Shown here in pieces: positions 6,882 through 16,718 of a DNA stretch of 52,958 bases. Source of the stretch: Bacteroidetes bacterium HGW-Bacteroidetes-4 (GTDB taxonomy: Bacteria > Bacteroidota > Bacteroidia > Bacteroidales > SZUA-534); assembly GCA_002840905.1 (NCBI GenBank), contig PHDD01000026.1, positions 1,091 to 54,048 on the forward strand. The letters are read 5' to 3'. The first letter of the stretch is position 1. Every line of letters starts with the position of its first letter. The notes beneath the pieces are model-generated. The model saw nothing but the letters and a program-made list of their open reading frames with translations. It was not told the DNA's origin and did not search any database. Both the position numbers and the translations under genes were made by a program.

Positions 6882-8204
6882 ATGTCAAGATTTGAATTAA
6901 AAATGCCCAAACTGGGTGAAAGTGTTCAGGAAGCTACCATTACCAAATGGATGGTTGCAGTTGGCGATACCATCGAAGAAGATGATAACCTGCTCGAAAT
7001 TGCTACCGATAAAGTGGATTCGGAAATACCTTCGCCGGTTGACGGGAAAATTGTAGAGATTTTTTTTGCTGAAAATGCTTTAGTTCCTGTGGGAGAAGTA
7101 ATTGCCTTAATTGAAACCAATGAGGAGGCCGACGAAACCGTGGAACCTTCGAAAGAAACGGCCGGCAATAAAGAAACCAAAGACAAAGAAAACGAGTCGG
7201 TTAAAACAGAACAACCAGCTGATGGCTCGATTGACGACATAAACAAAAGCACAGGTAAGTTCTTTTCGCCTCTTGTAAAAAATATTGCAAAAAAAGAAAA
7301 CATTACAGCCGACGAGTTAACTTCAATAAAAGGTACCGGAAGGGAAGGGAGAGTAACAAAGAACGATGTACTCTCTTATCTCGATAATCGGGGTTCAGCC
7401 AAAAAACCTGTCGTTTCGACCGAAAAACCAGTTACAGCTGGTGGCGCTGTGAGCGTGGCTGCCGAAAAACCATTGGTTAGTCCAAGCATAGCTCCTGGTG
7501 ATGAAATCATAGAAATGGATCGCATGCGTAAAATTATTGCGCAATACATGGTAAATAGTAAACGGGTTTCGCCACATGTTACCACCATGGTCGAAGTGGA
7601 TGTTACCAATGTATTTTTATGGCGCAAGCGGATTAAAGATGAATTCGAAAAGCGTGAAAAAACCAAGCTGACATTTATGCCCATATTTGCCGAAGCTGTT
7701 GCTAAAGCTTTGCGCGATTTTCCCATGGTCAATTCTCAGGTTGACGGTGAACGCATTATTTTAAAACAAAATGTAAACGTTGGTATAGCTGTTGCTCTGC
7801 CATCGGGCAACCTGATAGTTCCGGTGGTTAAAAATGCCGACAAATTAAATCTGGCAGGACTGGGAAGCGAAATTAACCGTTTGGCCCAAGCTGCTCGTAA
7901 CAACAAATTGAATCCGGATGAAATTACCGGAGGAACCTTTACCATTACCAATTTTGGTTCATTCCAGAACGTGATGGGAACACCAATCATCAATCAGCCC
8001 GAAGTGGCTATTCTGGCAACCGGAAGTATTGAAAAAAAACCTGCTGTTATTGAATCGCCAACCGGCGACATGATTGCTATTCGCCATAAAATGTTCTTAT
8101 CCTTGTCGTATGATCACCGTGTGGTTGATGGCATGTTGGGTGGAATGTTTTTACGTAAAGTTGCCGATTACCTGGAGCAATTTGATGTAAACCGGACTGT
8201 TTAA
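6882..8204 (+). CDS. 2-oxoacid dehydrogenase E2, lipoyl acyltransferase
   Basis: The 440-residue E2 core of a 2-oxoacid dehydrogenase complex, probably branched-chain type. Residues 1-80 are a lipoyl domain with the lipoylated Lys44 in ATDKVDSEIP. A charged linker (about 85-122) leads to a peripheral subunit-binding domain (about 128-171, FFSPLVKNIA..KGTGREGRVTK). A second linker rich in Ala/Val/Pro joins the catalytic domain, which has His412 and Asp416 in SYDHRVVDG. E2 transfers the acyl group from lipoyl-lysine to CoA. The E1 gene follows after 83 nt; no E3 (lipoamide dehydrogenase) gene is in the window. Branched-chain substrate use is inferred from the fused E1 next door; a pyruvate or oxoglutarate complex is possible but less likely. 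Confidence 0.9.
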   Translation: MSRFELKMPKLGESVQEATITKWMVAVGDTIEEDDNLLEIATDKVDSEIPSPVDGKIVEIFFAENALVPVGEVIALIETNEEADETVEPSKETAGNKETKDKENESVKTEQPADGSIDDINKSTGKFFSPLVKNIAKKENITADELTSIKGTGREGRVTKNDVLSYLDNRGSAKKPVVSTEKPVTAGGAVSVAAEKPLVSPSIAPGDEIIEMDRMRKIIAQYMVNSKRVSPHVTTMVEVDVTNVFLWRKRIKDEFEKREKTKLTFMPIFAEAVAKALRDFPMVNSQVDGERIILKQNVNVGIAVALPSGNLIVPVVKNADKLNLAGLGSEINRLAQAARNNKLNPDEITGGTFTITNFGSFQNVMGTPIINQPEVAILATGSIEKKPAVIESPTGDMIAIRHKMFLSLSYDHRVVDGMLGGMFLRKVADYLEQFDVNRTV

Positions 8205-8287
8205 ACGATGGCATTAAAGCAATTACAACTTGCCGAAACAGAAAAAAATAAAGCTAAAGAAAACATATTAATATAAATCGAATAAAA

Positions 8288-10330
8288 ATGTCAGAAAATA
8301 AAAAGTATCATATTAAGCGTACCGATAAAGAAACCTTGCGCAAATGGTTCTACCTGATGACTTTGGGGCGTGCCATCGACAACAAGGCACCCAATTACCT
8401 GAAACAAGCCATTGGTTGGTCGTATCATGCACCCTATGCCGGACACGACGGTATTCAACTGGCCATTGGGCAGGTTTTTGATAAAGATACCGATCACCTT
8501 TTTCCCTACTACCGCGATATGTTAACCGCTATATCAGCTGGATTAACTGCAACAGAAACTATTTTAAACGGAATATCTAAAGCTACCGATTTGGCCAGTG
8601 GCGGACGGCACATGAGCAATCATTTTGCAAAACCGGAATGGAACATTCACAACGTTTCGTCATGTACCGGTAACCATACCTTACATGCGGTAGGCGTTGG
8701 CCGTGGAATGAAACGCTACAACCATAAAGGGGTAGCCATCAGTTCGCAGGGTGAATCGTCAGTATCAGAAGGTTATGTTTATGAAGCAATCAACGGAGCT
8801 TCAAACGAGCAACTACCCGTGTTATTTGTTTTTCAGGACAATGGTTATGGTATTTCAGTACCTAAAAAAGATCAGACAGCAAACCGAAAAGTTGCTAACA
8901 ATTTTTCGGGTCTAAAAAACCTAAAGATATACCATTGTAACGGTAAAGATGTGTTCGACTCGATGAATACCATGGAAGAAGCCAAACAATGGATCATCGA
9001 AAACCAGCAGCCGGCCATTGTTCAGGCCAACTGTGTACGTATGCATTCACACTCCAATTCCGATCGTCATGAGTTGTATCGCGATGAACACGAACGTAAT
9101 TATGTAATTGAATACGATCCACTGGAGAAATACCGCCGGATGCTATTGCGTTACGAACGTTTTACTGAAGAAGAGTTACAGGAAATTGAAAAACAGGTTA
9201 AGGATGAAGTTAAAAAGGCGCATAAAGAAGCCATGGCTGCTCCCGATCCTGACCCGGAAAGCATTTTCGATTTTGTATCACCCGAACCTTATGTTTCGAC
9301 AAAATATCCCCAGGGATTGCATAGTGGCGAAGGAACTCCAATGAAATTGATTGAAGGAATTAATGAAACCTTAAAAGCAGAATTCAGGCACAATCCCGAC
9401 ACCTACATTTGGGGCCAGGATATTGCCAACAAAGATAAAGGGGGAATCTTTAACGTGTCGAAAGGAATGCAGCAGGAATTTGGCATTGAGCGCGTTTTTA
9501 ATGCACCCATTGCCGAAGATTACATTATGGGAACAGCCAACGGGATGAGCCGTTTTAAGGATAATATCCGCATAGTGGTTGAAGGAGCTGAATTTGCCGA
9601 TTATTTTTGGCCGGCCATGGAGCAGTACATCGAGTCGAGTCATGATTATTGGCGCTCGAACGGAGCATTTGCACCCAATGTTACCATTCGTTTAGCATCA
9701 GGAGGTTATATTGGAGGAGGATTGTACCATTCGCAAAACATTGAAGGAGCTTTGGCTTCCATTCCAGGTGTTCGAATTGTTTATCCGAGTTATGCCGACG
9801 ATGCAGCCGGTTTATTACGCACCAGCATGCGCTCAAAAGGCTTAACTTTATTTTTAGAACCCAAAGCGTTGTATAACGATCCAGTGGCCTCGGCACCGGT
9901 TCCCGACGATTTTGAAGTACCTTTTGGTAAAGCCCGTGTGCGGCGCGAAGGTTCCGATTTGACTATTATTACCTACGGAAATACCACGCATATGTGTATG
10001 ACCGTAGCTAAAAAACTTGAGGAAGAAGAAGGAGTAAAAGCTGAAGTTATCGATTTGCGTTCTTTAGTTCCTTTAGATGAAGAAACTATTCTGGCTTCGG
10101 TTAAGAAAACCGGAAAAGTATTGGTTGTTCATGAGGATAAGGTGTTTGGCGGATTTGGTGGCGAAGTAGCTTCCATTATTACCGAAAGAGCTTTTGAATG
10201 GCTCGACGGCCCGGTTAAAAGAGTGGGTTCAACCTTTACTCCGGTGGGATTTAACCGGATTCTGGAAGCGGCTATTCTGCCAAATGTTGACAAAATTTAT
10301 GAAGCTGCCAGTGATTTAGTGAACTACTAA
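8288..10330 (+). CDS. 2-oxoacid dehydrogenase E1, fused alpha and beta
   Basis: This 680-residue protein joins both E1 subunits in one chain. Residues about 1-330 are the thiamine diphosphate-binding alpha part, with the variant TPP motif region QGESSVSEG..FQDNGYGIS (about 154-193). Residues about 350-680 are the transketolase pyrimidine-binding and C-terminal beta part (GQDIANKDKGG, IDLRSLVPLDEETI). E1 decarboxylates the 2-oxoacid and reductively acylates the E2 lipoyl arm. Fused E1 alpha-beta proteins of this length are widespread in Bacteroidota and usually annotated as branched-chain 2-oxoacid dehydrogenase. It is the second gene of the E2-E1 operon. The substrate cannot be proved from sequence alone. 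Confidence 0.9.
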   Translation: MSENKKYHIKRTDKETLRKWFYLMTLGRAIDNKAPNYLKQAIGWSYHAPYAGHDGIQLAIGQVFDKDTDHLFPYYRDMLTAISAGLTATETILNGISKATDLASGGRHMSNHFAKPEWNIHNVSSCTGNHTLHAVGVGRGMKRYNHKGVAISSQGESSVSEGYVYEAINGASNEQLPVLFVFQDNGYGISVPKKDQTANRKVANNFSGLKNLKIYHCNGKDVFDSMNTMEEAKQWIIENQQPAIVQANCVRMHSHSNSDRHELYRDEHERNYVIEYDPLEKYRRMLLRYERFTEEELQEIEKQVKDEVKKAHKEAMAAPDPDPESIFDFVSPEPYVSTKYPQGLHSGEGTPMKLIEGINETLKAEFRHNPDTYIWGQDIANKDKGGIFNVSKGMQQEFGIERVFNAPIAEDYIMGTANGMSRFKDNIRIVVEGAEFADYFWPAMEQYIESSHDYWRSNGAFAPNVTIRLASGGYIGGGLYHSQNIEGALASIPGVRIVYPSYADDAAGLLRTSMRSKGLTLFLEPKALYNDPVASAPVPDDFEVPFGKARVRREGSDLTIITYGNTTHMCMTVAKKLEEEEGVKAEVIDLRSLVPLDEETILASVKKTGKVLVVHEDKVFGGFGGEVASIITERAFEWLDGPVKRVGSTFTPVGFNRILEAAILPNVDKIYEAASDLVNY

Positions 10331-10435
10331 ACATTTAACTGAATTTACTGTTAAGTATACATACAAAACAACAAACAAAAATAGTCTGAAAAATACCCGA
10401 AACTGATTCTGGTATTAGAACAAAAGAAATTAAAC

Positions 10436-10939
10436 ATGAAAGATATAGCCATTTTATATAGTTTCAATACCCAAAAAACTTCAAGAGCAGCAAAAATGAT
10501 ACAGGAATCTTTTGGAGGAAAACTAAAACAAGTAAATGTTGAAAATATCACCAAAGAGGAATTTCTGGCCTATGAAAATTACATTCTGGGTGTTCCAACC
10601 TGGTTCGATGGGGAATTGCCCAACTATTGGGACGAGTTTATGCCCGATTTGGAAGAAGTAAACCTGAAAGGAAAAACCTTTGCACTTTATGGTGCGGGTG
10701 ATCAGGTAGGATATCCTGAAAATTTTGTAGATGCCATTGGTTTATTGGGTAAAGTAATTGAAGAACGCGGAGGAAAGCTTATAGGTTTTACAAAAAACGA
10801 AGGCTACACTTTTGAAAACAGCAAAGCCTTGCGTGGTGATGTATTTTGTGGCCTGCCTCTTGATTTTGAAAATCAGGCGCGGCAAGCTAAACCACGAATT
10901 GCGGCCTGGGTTGAGCAATTAAAAAAGGAATTTAAATAA
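10436..10939 (+). CDS. fldA: Long-chain flavodoxin
   Basis: The 167-residue protein is a flavodoxin, a small FMN electron carrier. The phosphate loop is SFNTQKTS (residues about 9-16). The FMN isoalloxazine loops are around GVPTWFDGELPNYWDE (residues about 53-68) and YGAGDQVGYPENF (about 84-96), as in known flavodoxins. Its length fits the long-chain class. It follows the 2-oxoacid dehydrogenase genes by 105 nt; no promoter consensus is seen between, so read-through is possible. Likely donors are pyruvate or 2-oxoacid oxidoreductases, inferred from family knowledge. Confidence 0.9.
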   Translation: MKDIAILYSFNTQKTSRAAKMIQESFGGKLKQVNVENITKEEFLAYENYILGVPTWFDGELPNYWDEFMPDLEEVNLKGKTFALYGAGDQVGYPENFVDAIGLLGKVIEERGGKLIGFTKNEGYTFENSKALRGDVFCGLPLDFENQARQAKPRIAAWVEQLKKEFK

Positions 10940-11059
10940 TCGGAATTCAGCTAAAAATAAATATAAAATATAACAATGCCGCTACCGTTGAGGTTGTTTG
11001 TGTAGAAGTAAGGCAGCATACATATAAATTAGTTAATCAAATTAAATGGAGGAATAATT

Positions 11060-12073
11060 ATGGCAGACCTTAAAACAACTTACATGGGGATTGAACTTAA
11101 AAACCCTATAATAATAGGAGCTAACAACCTGACTGTTGACCCTAAAAATGCTGTTGCATTAGAAGAAGCCGGGGCGGCTGCAATTGTTTATAAATCGCTT
11201 TTTGAGGAGCAGATTCAGCTCGAAAGTTACGAGATGGACATGCAAATGGAAGCCTACAACGAGCGAAATGCGGAAATGACCAAACTGTTCCCCGATTTGG
11301 ATCATGCCGGACCCAGAGAGTTTTTGCTTCGTCTTAAAAAAGTAAAAGAAGCCGTTTCAATTCCAGTTTTTGCCAGTTTAAACTGTGTAAACCGCGAAAC
11401 ATGGAAAACATGGGCAAAAGAAATTGAACAAACAGGTGTCGATGGATTGGAATTGAATTTTTATCATGTTCCTCACGATTTTAGTATTGAAGAGGGAGTT
11501 ATTATAGAAGAACAGCTTGCCATTGCAAAAGATGTGGTAAAAGCTTTAAAAATTCCTGTTTCCGTTAAGTTAAGTCCTTTTTATACCAATCCTTTGAATT
11601 TTATTAAGCGATTGGATGCTGTAGGTGTAAAATCGGTGGTAATGTTCAATAGTTTATTCCAGCCCGATATCGATATTAATGATTTAAAACTGGTTTACAA
11701 ATACAAGTTAAGTAACGAGGAAGATAGCCGTTTGCCCTTGCGTTATACCGGGTTAACTTTTGGAAACATTAAAGCCGATATTTGCAGTAGCCGTGGTATT
11801 TTTAACGGGGCCGATGTTGTAAAAATGGTATTGGCCGGTGCAAACACCATACAAACCGTAAGTTCTATTTATAAATATGGTTTTAGTTCCATTACCAAAA
11901 TGCTGGATGATATTGAAGGATGGATGAAAGAGAAAAACTTTAATTCATTAAGTGAATTTCGGGGCAAATTGTCGAAACAAAACATTAAAAACCCCTTTGC
12001 ATACCGTAGGGCACAATATGTCGATATTTTATTACATGCCGATGATATTTTGAAGGATCATGCGTTAAACTAA
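11060..12073 (+). CDS. Dihydroorotate dehydrogenase-like flavoprotein
   Basis: The 337-residue protein has the FMN-binding TIM barrel of the dihydroorotate dehydrogenase superfamily: MADLKTTYMGIELKNPIIIG at the start and the phosphate-binding GADVVKMVLAGANTIQTVS near residues 253-271. It differs from PyrD in lacking an adjoining pyrK or other pyrimidine genes, and it contains NCVNRETW (about 112-119) in the active-site region. Annotation pipelines call such proteins dihydroorotate dehydrogenase-like; their substrate is unproved. The ATG is preceded by TGGAGGA at 11047-11053, one of the few strong Shine-Dalgarno sequences in this window. The 120-nt upstream gap has no clear promoter. A terminator follows at 12082. 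Confidence 0.82.
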   Translation: MADLKTTYMGIELKNPIIIGANNLTVDPKNAVALEEAGAAAIVYKSLFEEQIQLESYEMDMQMEAYNERNAEMTKLFPDLDHAGPREFLLRLKKVKEAVSIPVFASLNCVNRETWKTWAKEIEQTGVDGLELNFYHVPHDFSIEEGVIIEEQLAIAKDVVKALKIPVSVKLSPFYTNPLNFIKRLDAVGVKSVVMFNSLFQPDIDINDLKLVYKYKLSNEEDSRLPLRYTGLTFGNIKADICSSRGIFNGADVVKMVLAGANTIQTVSSIYKYGFSSITKMLDDIEGWMKEKNFNSLSEFRGKLSKQNIKNPFAYRRAQYVDILLHADDILKDHALN

Positions 12074-12081
12074 CAGATACT

Positions 12082-12110
12082 AAAGCCGCTTTAATAAGCG
12101 GCTTTTTTTT
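12082..12110 (+). terminator. Intrinsic terminator after the DHOD-like gene
   Basis: AAAGCCGCTT at 12082-12091 pairs with AAGCGGCTTT at 12096-12105 across a four-base loop and is followed by a T run to 12110. It also separates this gene from the converging HTCS gene. Confidence 0.88.
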
Positions 12111-12137
12111 TATGCTTTCAAATCTTAAGCATTCAGC

Positions 12138-15100
12138 TTAATTTTTTATTATTTCTGATGGATTAAGGCCAAAACGCTCTTTAAAACATTTGCTAAAATA
12201 ACCGGCATCGGTGTAGCCCGAAAGAAAAGCGGTTTCTGATACATTGTGGATTCCCTTTTGTAGCAGGCTAAAAGCTTTGTTTAAACGATACTCTTTTACA
12301 AAATCGATAGGAGACAGACCGGTGAGCCCTTTCAGTTTATCAAAAAACTTACTTCGTCCCATACCCACTTCCTTATAAATATCCTCAAGGCGAAAATCAG
12401 CATTCGATAAATTTTCTTCAATTAATTTTCGCACCTGATTTAAAAATTGTTCATCCTGCTCGGTAATTGAAATACCGGAATCATTCTGATTACCATTTTC
12501 TGGCAATTCAAAATATTTATTCAACAGACGGGTTCTTTGTTGCAGCAGGTTTTGAAGTTGTGCGTGCAACTGTTGGTTGTGGAATGGTTTGGTAAGGTAG
12601 GCATCAGCTCCGTACCGAAGTCCTTCAATTTTACTTTCAACCGACGATTTGGCCGTGAGCAGAACCACCGGGATATGGCTGGTTTCAAAATTATTTTTTA
12701 TTTTATCGAGCAACTGAAGTCCATCCATAACAGGCATAATAACATCAGAGATTATTATATCGGGTTGTAGTTTTAAGGCCATTTTCAAACCCTCCTGACC
12801 ATTCAGAGCTTTGTGAATTTGGTATTTATCTGCCATTTGAGTAGCTAGAAAATTCAAAAGCTCCTGGTTATCTTCTATAATTAATAAACGTGGTTTATTT
12901 CTTTTTTTATTCAATGAATGGTCAGGAAGATTCGCAACCTGATTTGATGCCTGTTGCAGGTTTTGCTCCAGGCTAATTTCTTTCAAACTCAGGGGAGCAA
13001 TAACGTCAATTTTGACAGAAAAAATGGATCCTCCGCCCGGATTAGGCCGGTAAGTAAGCGTTCCTTTGTGGAGATTAACCAGTTCTTTAGCCAAAACAAG
13101 TCCAATACCAGTTCCAGGATTAATTTTTGATTTGGAATTACTGTAGCTTGCATAAACAGTAAATAACGATTGTTCTTGCTCTTTACTAATTCCTATTCCT
13201 GTATCGATAATTTCAATTAAAACTTTCGAATCGGTTAATGACGAGGTTATTAAAACTTCAATACGACCATAATCAGGGGTAAATTTAAAGGCGTTCGACA
13301 AAAGATTATAAAAAACACTATCCATTTTTTCTTCATTAATCAATACCCAAATGGGGTCAGCAGAATGGGTTATTTTAAAATTAATTTGTCGTTTTTGAGC
13401 CAATTCGTTAAAATTAGCACAAACTTTATTTATAAAATTTCCAAGTTCAGTTTCCTGAAACTCAAGTTGCATTTTTTGGTTCTGAATTTTTCTGAAGTCG
13501 AGTAATTGGTTTACCAAACGTAATAAGCGCATGGCATTTTCATCAATCAAACGGGTATAATATTTTGTATGTTGATTTGTTGCTTTGGAAGCTAATTCTC
13601 GCACAGGTCCTAAAATAAGCGTAAGTGGTGTGCGTAGTTCGTGCGATATATTGGTGAAAAAACTGAGTTTAATTTCACTTAGTTTTTTTTCAATTACCAC
13701 TTTATTGCGTAAGCGGATTATGGTGAGCAAAACCCGACGACTTATTTCAGCAATAATGAGTACTAAGAAAAGGTAAATTCCGTAAGCCCAATAGGTACGC
13801 CAGATAGGAGGTTGTATTTCAATTTGAATAGATTGAGGCTGGTTTAGTTTTTGCAGTTCGGGGTTGACAAATTGAACCATGAATGTGTAGGAACCCGGTG
13901 GAATTTTATTGTAAGAGATCTGATTCTGTGTTCCGGCAAAGTTCCATTGCTCATCGTAAGCTTCCAGTTTGTATGCGTATTGAATGTTATCGTTAGTCTT
14001 GTAATTCAGAGCGGCCCACGTTAGTCCAAAGGCATTTTGGTTGTGTTTTAATTCAATCTGTTTGGTATAACTTATTGCTTGCTTTAATACTGATTCCGGT
14101 CCTGGTACAATTTTCTTTCCCAATAAATTGAAATCGGTAAAAACAAGTGGTACGCTATTTTCTTCAGGAGTAAAAGTTTCCGGGTTAAAATGGTAAACAC
14201 CATTATTGGCACCCAGGCTAAAACTTCCATTTGAATGACGGGCAACTGCAGCTTCCGAAAAAAATGAATTTATTATACCTTCAAAAAGGCTGTAGTTTTT
14301 AAAGGTGCGATCACTGGTATTATAAAACGAAATGCCATTTTCGGTAGTCATCCATAAGTTTCCATCTTCATCATCATTGATGGTGAATATTACATCACTG
14401 GGTAATCCATCGTCTTTTGTTTGTGTATAAAAGGTGAGTTTTTCAGGGGTAAATTCCGTAAGTTGCGATAAGCCACTTCCCAGCGAAGCAACCCAAAGGT
14501 TATTATTTTTATCGCATAAAATCCAAAATATATCGTTGCTTTTTAATCCGGAAACATTTCGGTTTTCTTTATTAAATAATGTATAGTTAAAATCGGCCGG
14601 ATTATTTTGATTGGCATCAATTAACATAAGCCCGTTAGTGCTCGCGAGCCAAAGGTTTCCGTTGGAATCTTCGGCCAGGTGTCTTACTTTATTTGCTTTA
14701 TCAAGCGGATAGGAGCTTAAGCCATTGCCTGCATTCAGGAAATAATTCTGAGTAAATAAATTTAATCCACCACCATAGGTTCCTATCCAAATACGTCCTT
14801 TTGTATCCTGAAGCAATGTGTATATATTGTTGTTTGAAAGCGATGCCGGTTGATGTGAATCATGTACAAAATGACTTGCTTTAAAATTAAAGTCTGCGCC
14901 TCGGGTAAGCCGGAATAAGCCATTCCCTTTGGTACCCATTAAAATATCGCCATTTTTTGTTTCGAGAAATGCATAAACCATACCTATTTTAGAACCATTC
15001 AGGTATTCAATTTTTTTTACAACGTTTAGGGTTGAATCAAGAATAAAAACTTCCTGCTTTTTTGTAGCCACCCATAAATATCCTTTTGAATCGGCTAAAA

Positions 15101-16466
15101 GGGCCCGTACTTCGTTAGCAATACTTAAGTTGTACTGAGGGGCAGGTTGCACAAAACGAAACTTGTTATGGATAAAAGTAACCTTCTCAATGCCCTTAAA
15201 ATAGGTACTTAACCAAAGAATACCTGATGAATCTTTATAAAAACATTTTACATAATTTGACAGTTTGCTGTTTTGATTTCCCGGTTCATTGTAAAAGTAT
15301 TCAATTTGGTCGGTTTCTTTACAATAATTGCCAAAACCTCCGCCTTTTAAAGTTAGCCACAAGGTCTGGTTTTCGTCTTCCATAATACCGCACTGAGCAG
15401 TGGCTTTTATATCAGGAGCTACATCGAGTTTTTGGGTATAATGCTTAAACGATTTGGTATTCAAATCAATTTTTGAAATTCCGGCTATTGTTGATTCAAT
15501 CCAAAGCCTGTTATTGGAATCGGCATACATTTTTAGTACCGATGAAATAATTGCCTGCTTAAAATGATGGAGCATTTCGTTGGTTGCAGCATTAAATTCA
15601 AATACGCCGTTCCCCAAAGTACCCAGATAAATTAATCCGGCAGAACTGATAGCAATATCAGTTATAAGAGCCTGGTTTGGCAGTGAGGCTATATTTGCTA
15701 ATTGGCTATTCTGATTATATATAATAAGTTGTCCGCTTTGGGTTCCTAAAAACAAGGCAGAAGTGCCGGCATACATTGTGGTAATAACATGTGACTGAAA
15801 CAAACTATCAACTGAAGTATTTAGCTTTACAGGTTTAAAATTATTGCCTTCATCCGGGGCAAGGCAAGTCAAACCCTTGTTGGTATTTACCCAAATGTTG
15901 CTGTTTGAATCGGTAATTATACTTTTTACATTGTTTCCTTTTATTGGGATAGTCGTATTTTCACTGTAATTAAGTATTGTAAGCTTTTGAGTCCTGAAAT
16001 CGTTGTATATTCTGTACACTCCCATATTTTTGGTCGAAACCCAAACATCGCCATTGGTTTGTGGAAAAATACCAAGTACCAGAGCTGTTTGTTTTTTTTG
16101 ATAAGGGCCGGGAACAGGCAAAAAGGTTTCGCTAAGCGGGTTAAAACAATAAGCCTTACTGTCGTAGGTTATTATCCAGATATTGCCGTTGGCATCTTGT
16201 TTAAGTGTTTCAATTCGATTCGATGCTTCAGGTGTACCATCGCTGCTTGCATGTTTATATACTTTAAAAGAATGACCATCGAAACGGTTTAAACCATCCC
16301 ATGTTGCGAACCACATAAATCCGGTTTTATCTTTTAACATGGCCGAAACACTGCCATGCGATAGGCCGTGTTCTGTAGAAAGGTGTTCAAATACCAAATT
16401 ATTCCCTGAATCTGCGGCTTTTGTTAAAAAACCGATGAAAAGTAAAAAGGGTAACAATGCTTTCAT
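12138..16466 (-). CDS. Hybrid two-component system regulator (HTCS)
   Basis: The 1442-residue one-protein signalling system has a signal peptide at residues 1-17, then many two-component beta-propeller repeats (about 22-740; motifs such as IWIGTYGGGLN and NLWVASLG) and a Y_Y_Y domain (about 775-870). One membrane segment spans about 888-910. The kinase has phosphoacceptor His942 in NISHELRTPLTL, an HATPase domain (DTGIGI), and a receiver with Asp1241 in IISDVIMPVMDG. The C-terminal AraC-type DNA-binding domain covers about 1345-1442. Periplasmic oligosaccharide binding activates HTCS proteins, which turn on nearby polysaccharide genes. It is divergent from the pectin methylesterase gene, so a pectin-related ligand is the simplest inference; it might also act on the xylan locus 21 kb away. 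Confidence 0.95.
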   Translation of the reverse strand: MKALLPFLLFIGFLTKAADSGNNLVFEHLSTEHGLSHGSVSAMLKDKTGFMWFATWDGLNRFDGHSFKVYKHASSDGTPEASNRIETLKQDANGNIWIITYDSKAYCFNPLSETFLPVPGPYQKKQTALVLGIFPQTNGDVWVSTKNMGVYRIYNDFRTQKLTILNYSENTTIPIKGNNVKSIITDSNSNIWVNTNKGLTCLAPDEGNNFKPVKLNTSVDSLFQSHVITTMYAGTSALFLGTQSGQLIIYNQNSQLANIASLPNQALITDIAISSAGLIYLGTLGNGVFEFNAATNEMLHHFKQAIISSVLKMYADSNNRLWIESTIAGISKIDLNTKSFKHYTQKLDVAPDIKATAQCGIMEDENQTLWLTLKGGGFGNYCKETDQIEYFYNEPGNQNSKLSNYVKCFYKDSSGILWLSTYFKGIEKVTFIHNKFRFVQPAPQYNLSIANEVRALLADSKGYLWVATKKQEVFILDSTLNVVKKIEYLNGSKIGMVYAFLETKNGDILMGTKGNGLFRLTRGADFNFKASHFVHDSHQPASLSNNNIYTLLQDTKGRIWIGTYGGGLNLFTQNYFLNAGNGLSSYPLDKANKVRHLAEDSNGNLWLASTNGLMLIDANQNNPADFNYTLFNKENRNVSGLKSNDIFWILCDKNNNLWVASLGSGLSQLTEFTPEKLTFYTQTKDDGLPSDVIFTINDDEDGNLWMTTENGISFYNTSDRTFKNYSLFEGIINSFFSEAAVARHSNGSFSLGANNGVYHFNPETFTPEENSVPLVFTDFNLLGKKIVPGPESVLKQAISYTKQIELKHNQNAFGLTWAALNYKTNDNIQYAYKLEAYDEQWNFAGTQNQISYNKIPPGSYTFMVQFVNPELQKLNQPQSIQIEIQPPIWRTYWAYGIYLFLVLIIAEISRRVLLTIIRLRNKVVIEKKLSEIKLSFFTNISHELRTPLTLILGPVRELASKATNQHTKYYTRLIDENAMRLLRLVNQLLDFRKIQNQKMQLEFQETELGNFINKVCANFNELAQKRQINFKITHSADPIWVLINEEKMDSVFYNLLSNAFKFTPDYGRIEVLITSSLTDSKVLIEIIDTGIGISKEQEQSLFTVYASYSNSKSKINPGTGIGLVLAKELVNLHKGTLTYRPNPGGGSIFSVKIDVIAPLSLKEISLEQNLQQASNQVANLPDHSLNKKRNKPRLLIIEDNQELLNFLATQMADKYQIHKALNGQEGLKMALKLQPDIIISDVIMPVMDGLQLLDKIKNNFETSHIPVVLLTAKSSVESKIEGLRYGADAYLTKPFHNQQLHAQLQNLLQQRTRLLNKYFELPENGNQNDSGISITEQDEQFLNQVRKLIEENLSNADFRLEDIYKEVGMGRSKFFDKLKGLTGLSPIDFVKEYRLNKAFSLLQKGIHNVSETAFLSGYTDAGYFSKCFKERFGLNPSEIIKN

Positions 16467-16571
16467 TTATTAACAATTCTTTTTACTTCTAAAGTAGTTA
16501 TAAAAGTTTAATGTTGAAAGGTGTATCTAAAAGAAGCAATATTAAGTTTAAGTTATTACTCTGAATTATAG

Positions 16572-16586
16572 TATTGGATACCAATA
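16572..16586. promoter_or_regulatory. Dyad in HTCS/pectinesterase intergenic region
   Basis: TATTGG ATA CCAATA is a perfect inverted repeat (6-bp arms, 3-bp spacer). It is near the middle of the 252-bp divergent intergenic region, about 105 bp from the HTCS start and 132 bp from the pectinesterase start. It is not followed by a T run, so it is more like a protein-binding site than a terminator. A partial -7 box, TAACTTTA, lies at 16683-16690 before the pectinesterase gene. Confidence 0.3.
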
Positions 16587-16718
16587 GTTAAATTTTTTTT
16601 AAAAGGGTTTTAAAGTGAGCTGTTTCGGCAATAATTCCATATTATACGGTAAAAATTTCCAATGTTTAAATCGTTTGCGCCCTAACTTTACTCAGTTCAA
16701 TTTCTAAAAACATTCATT

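Noticed and set aside
10977-11006. Nine-codon ORF (MPLPLRLFV) before the DHOD-like gene
   Set aside because: There is no ribosome site or attenuator structure; such short frames are expected by chance.
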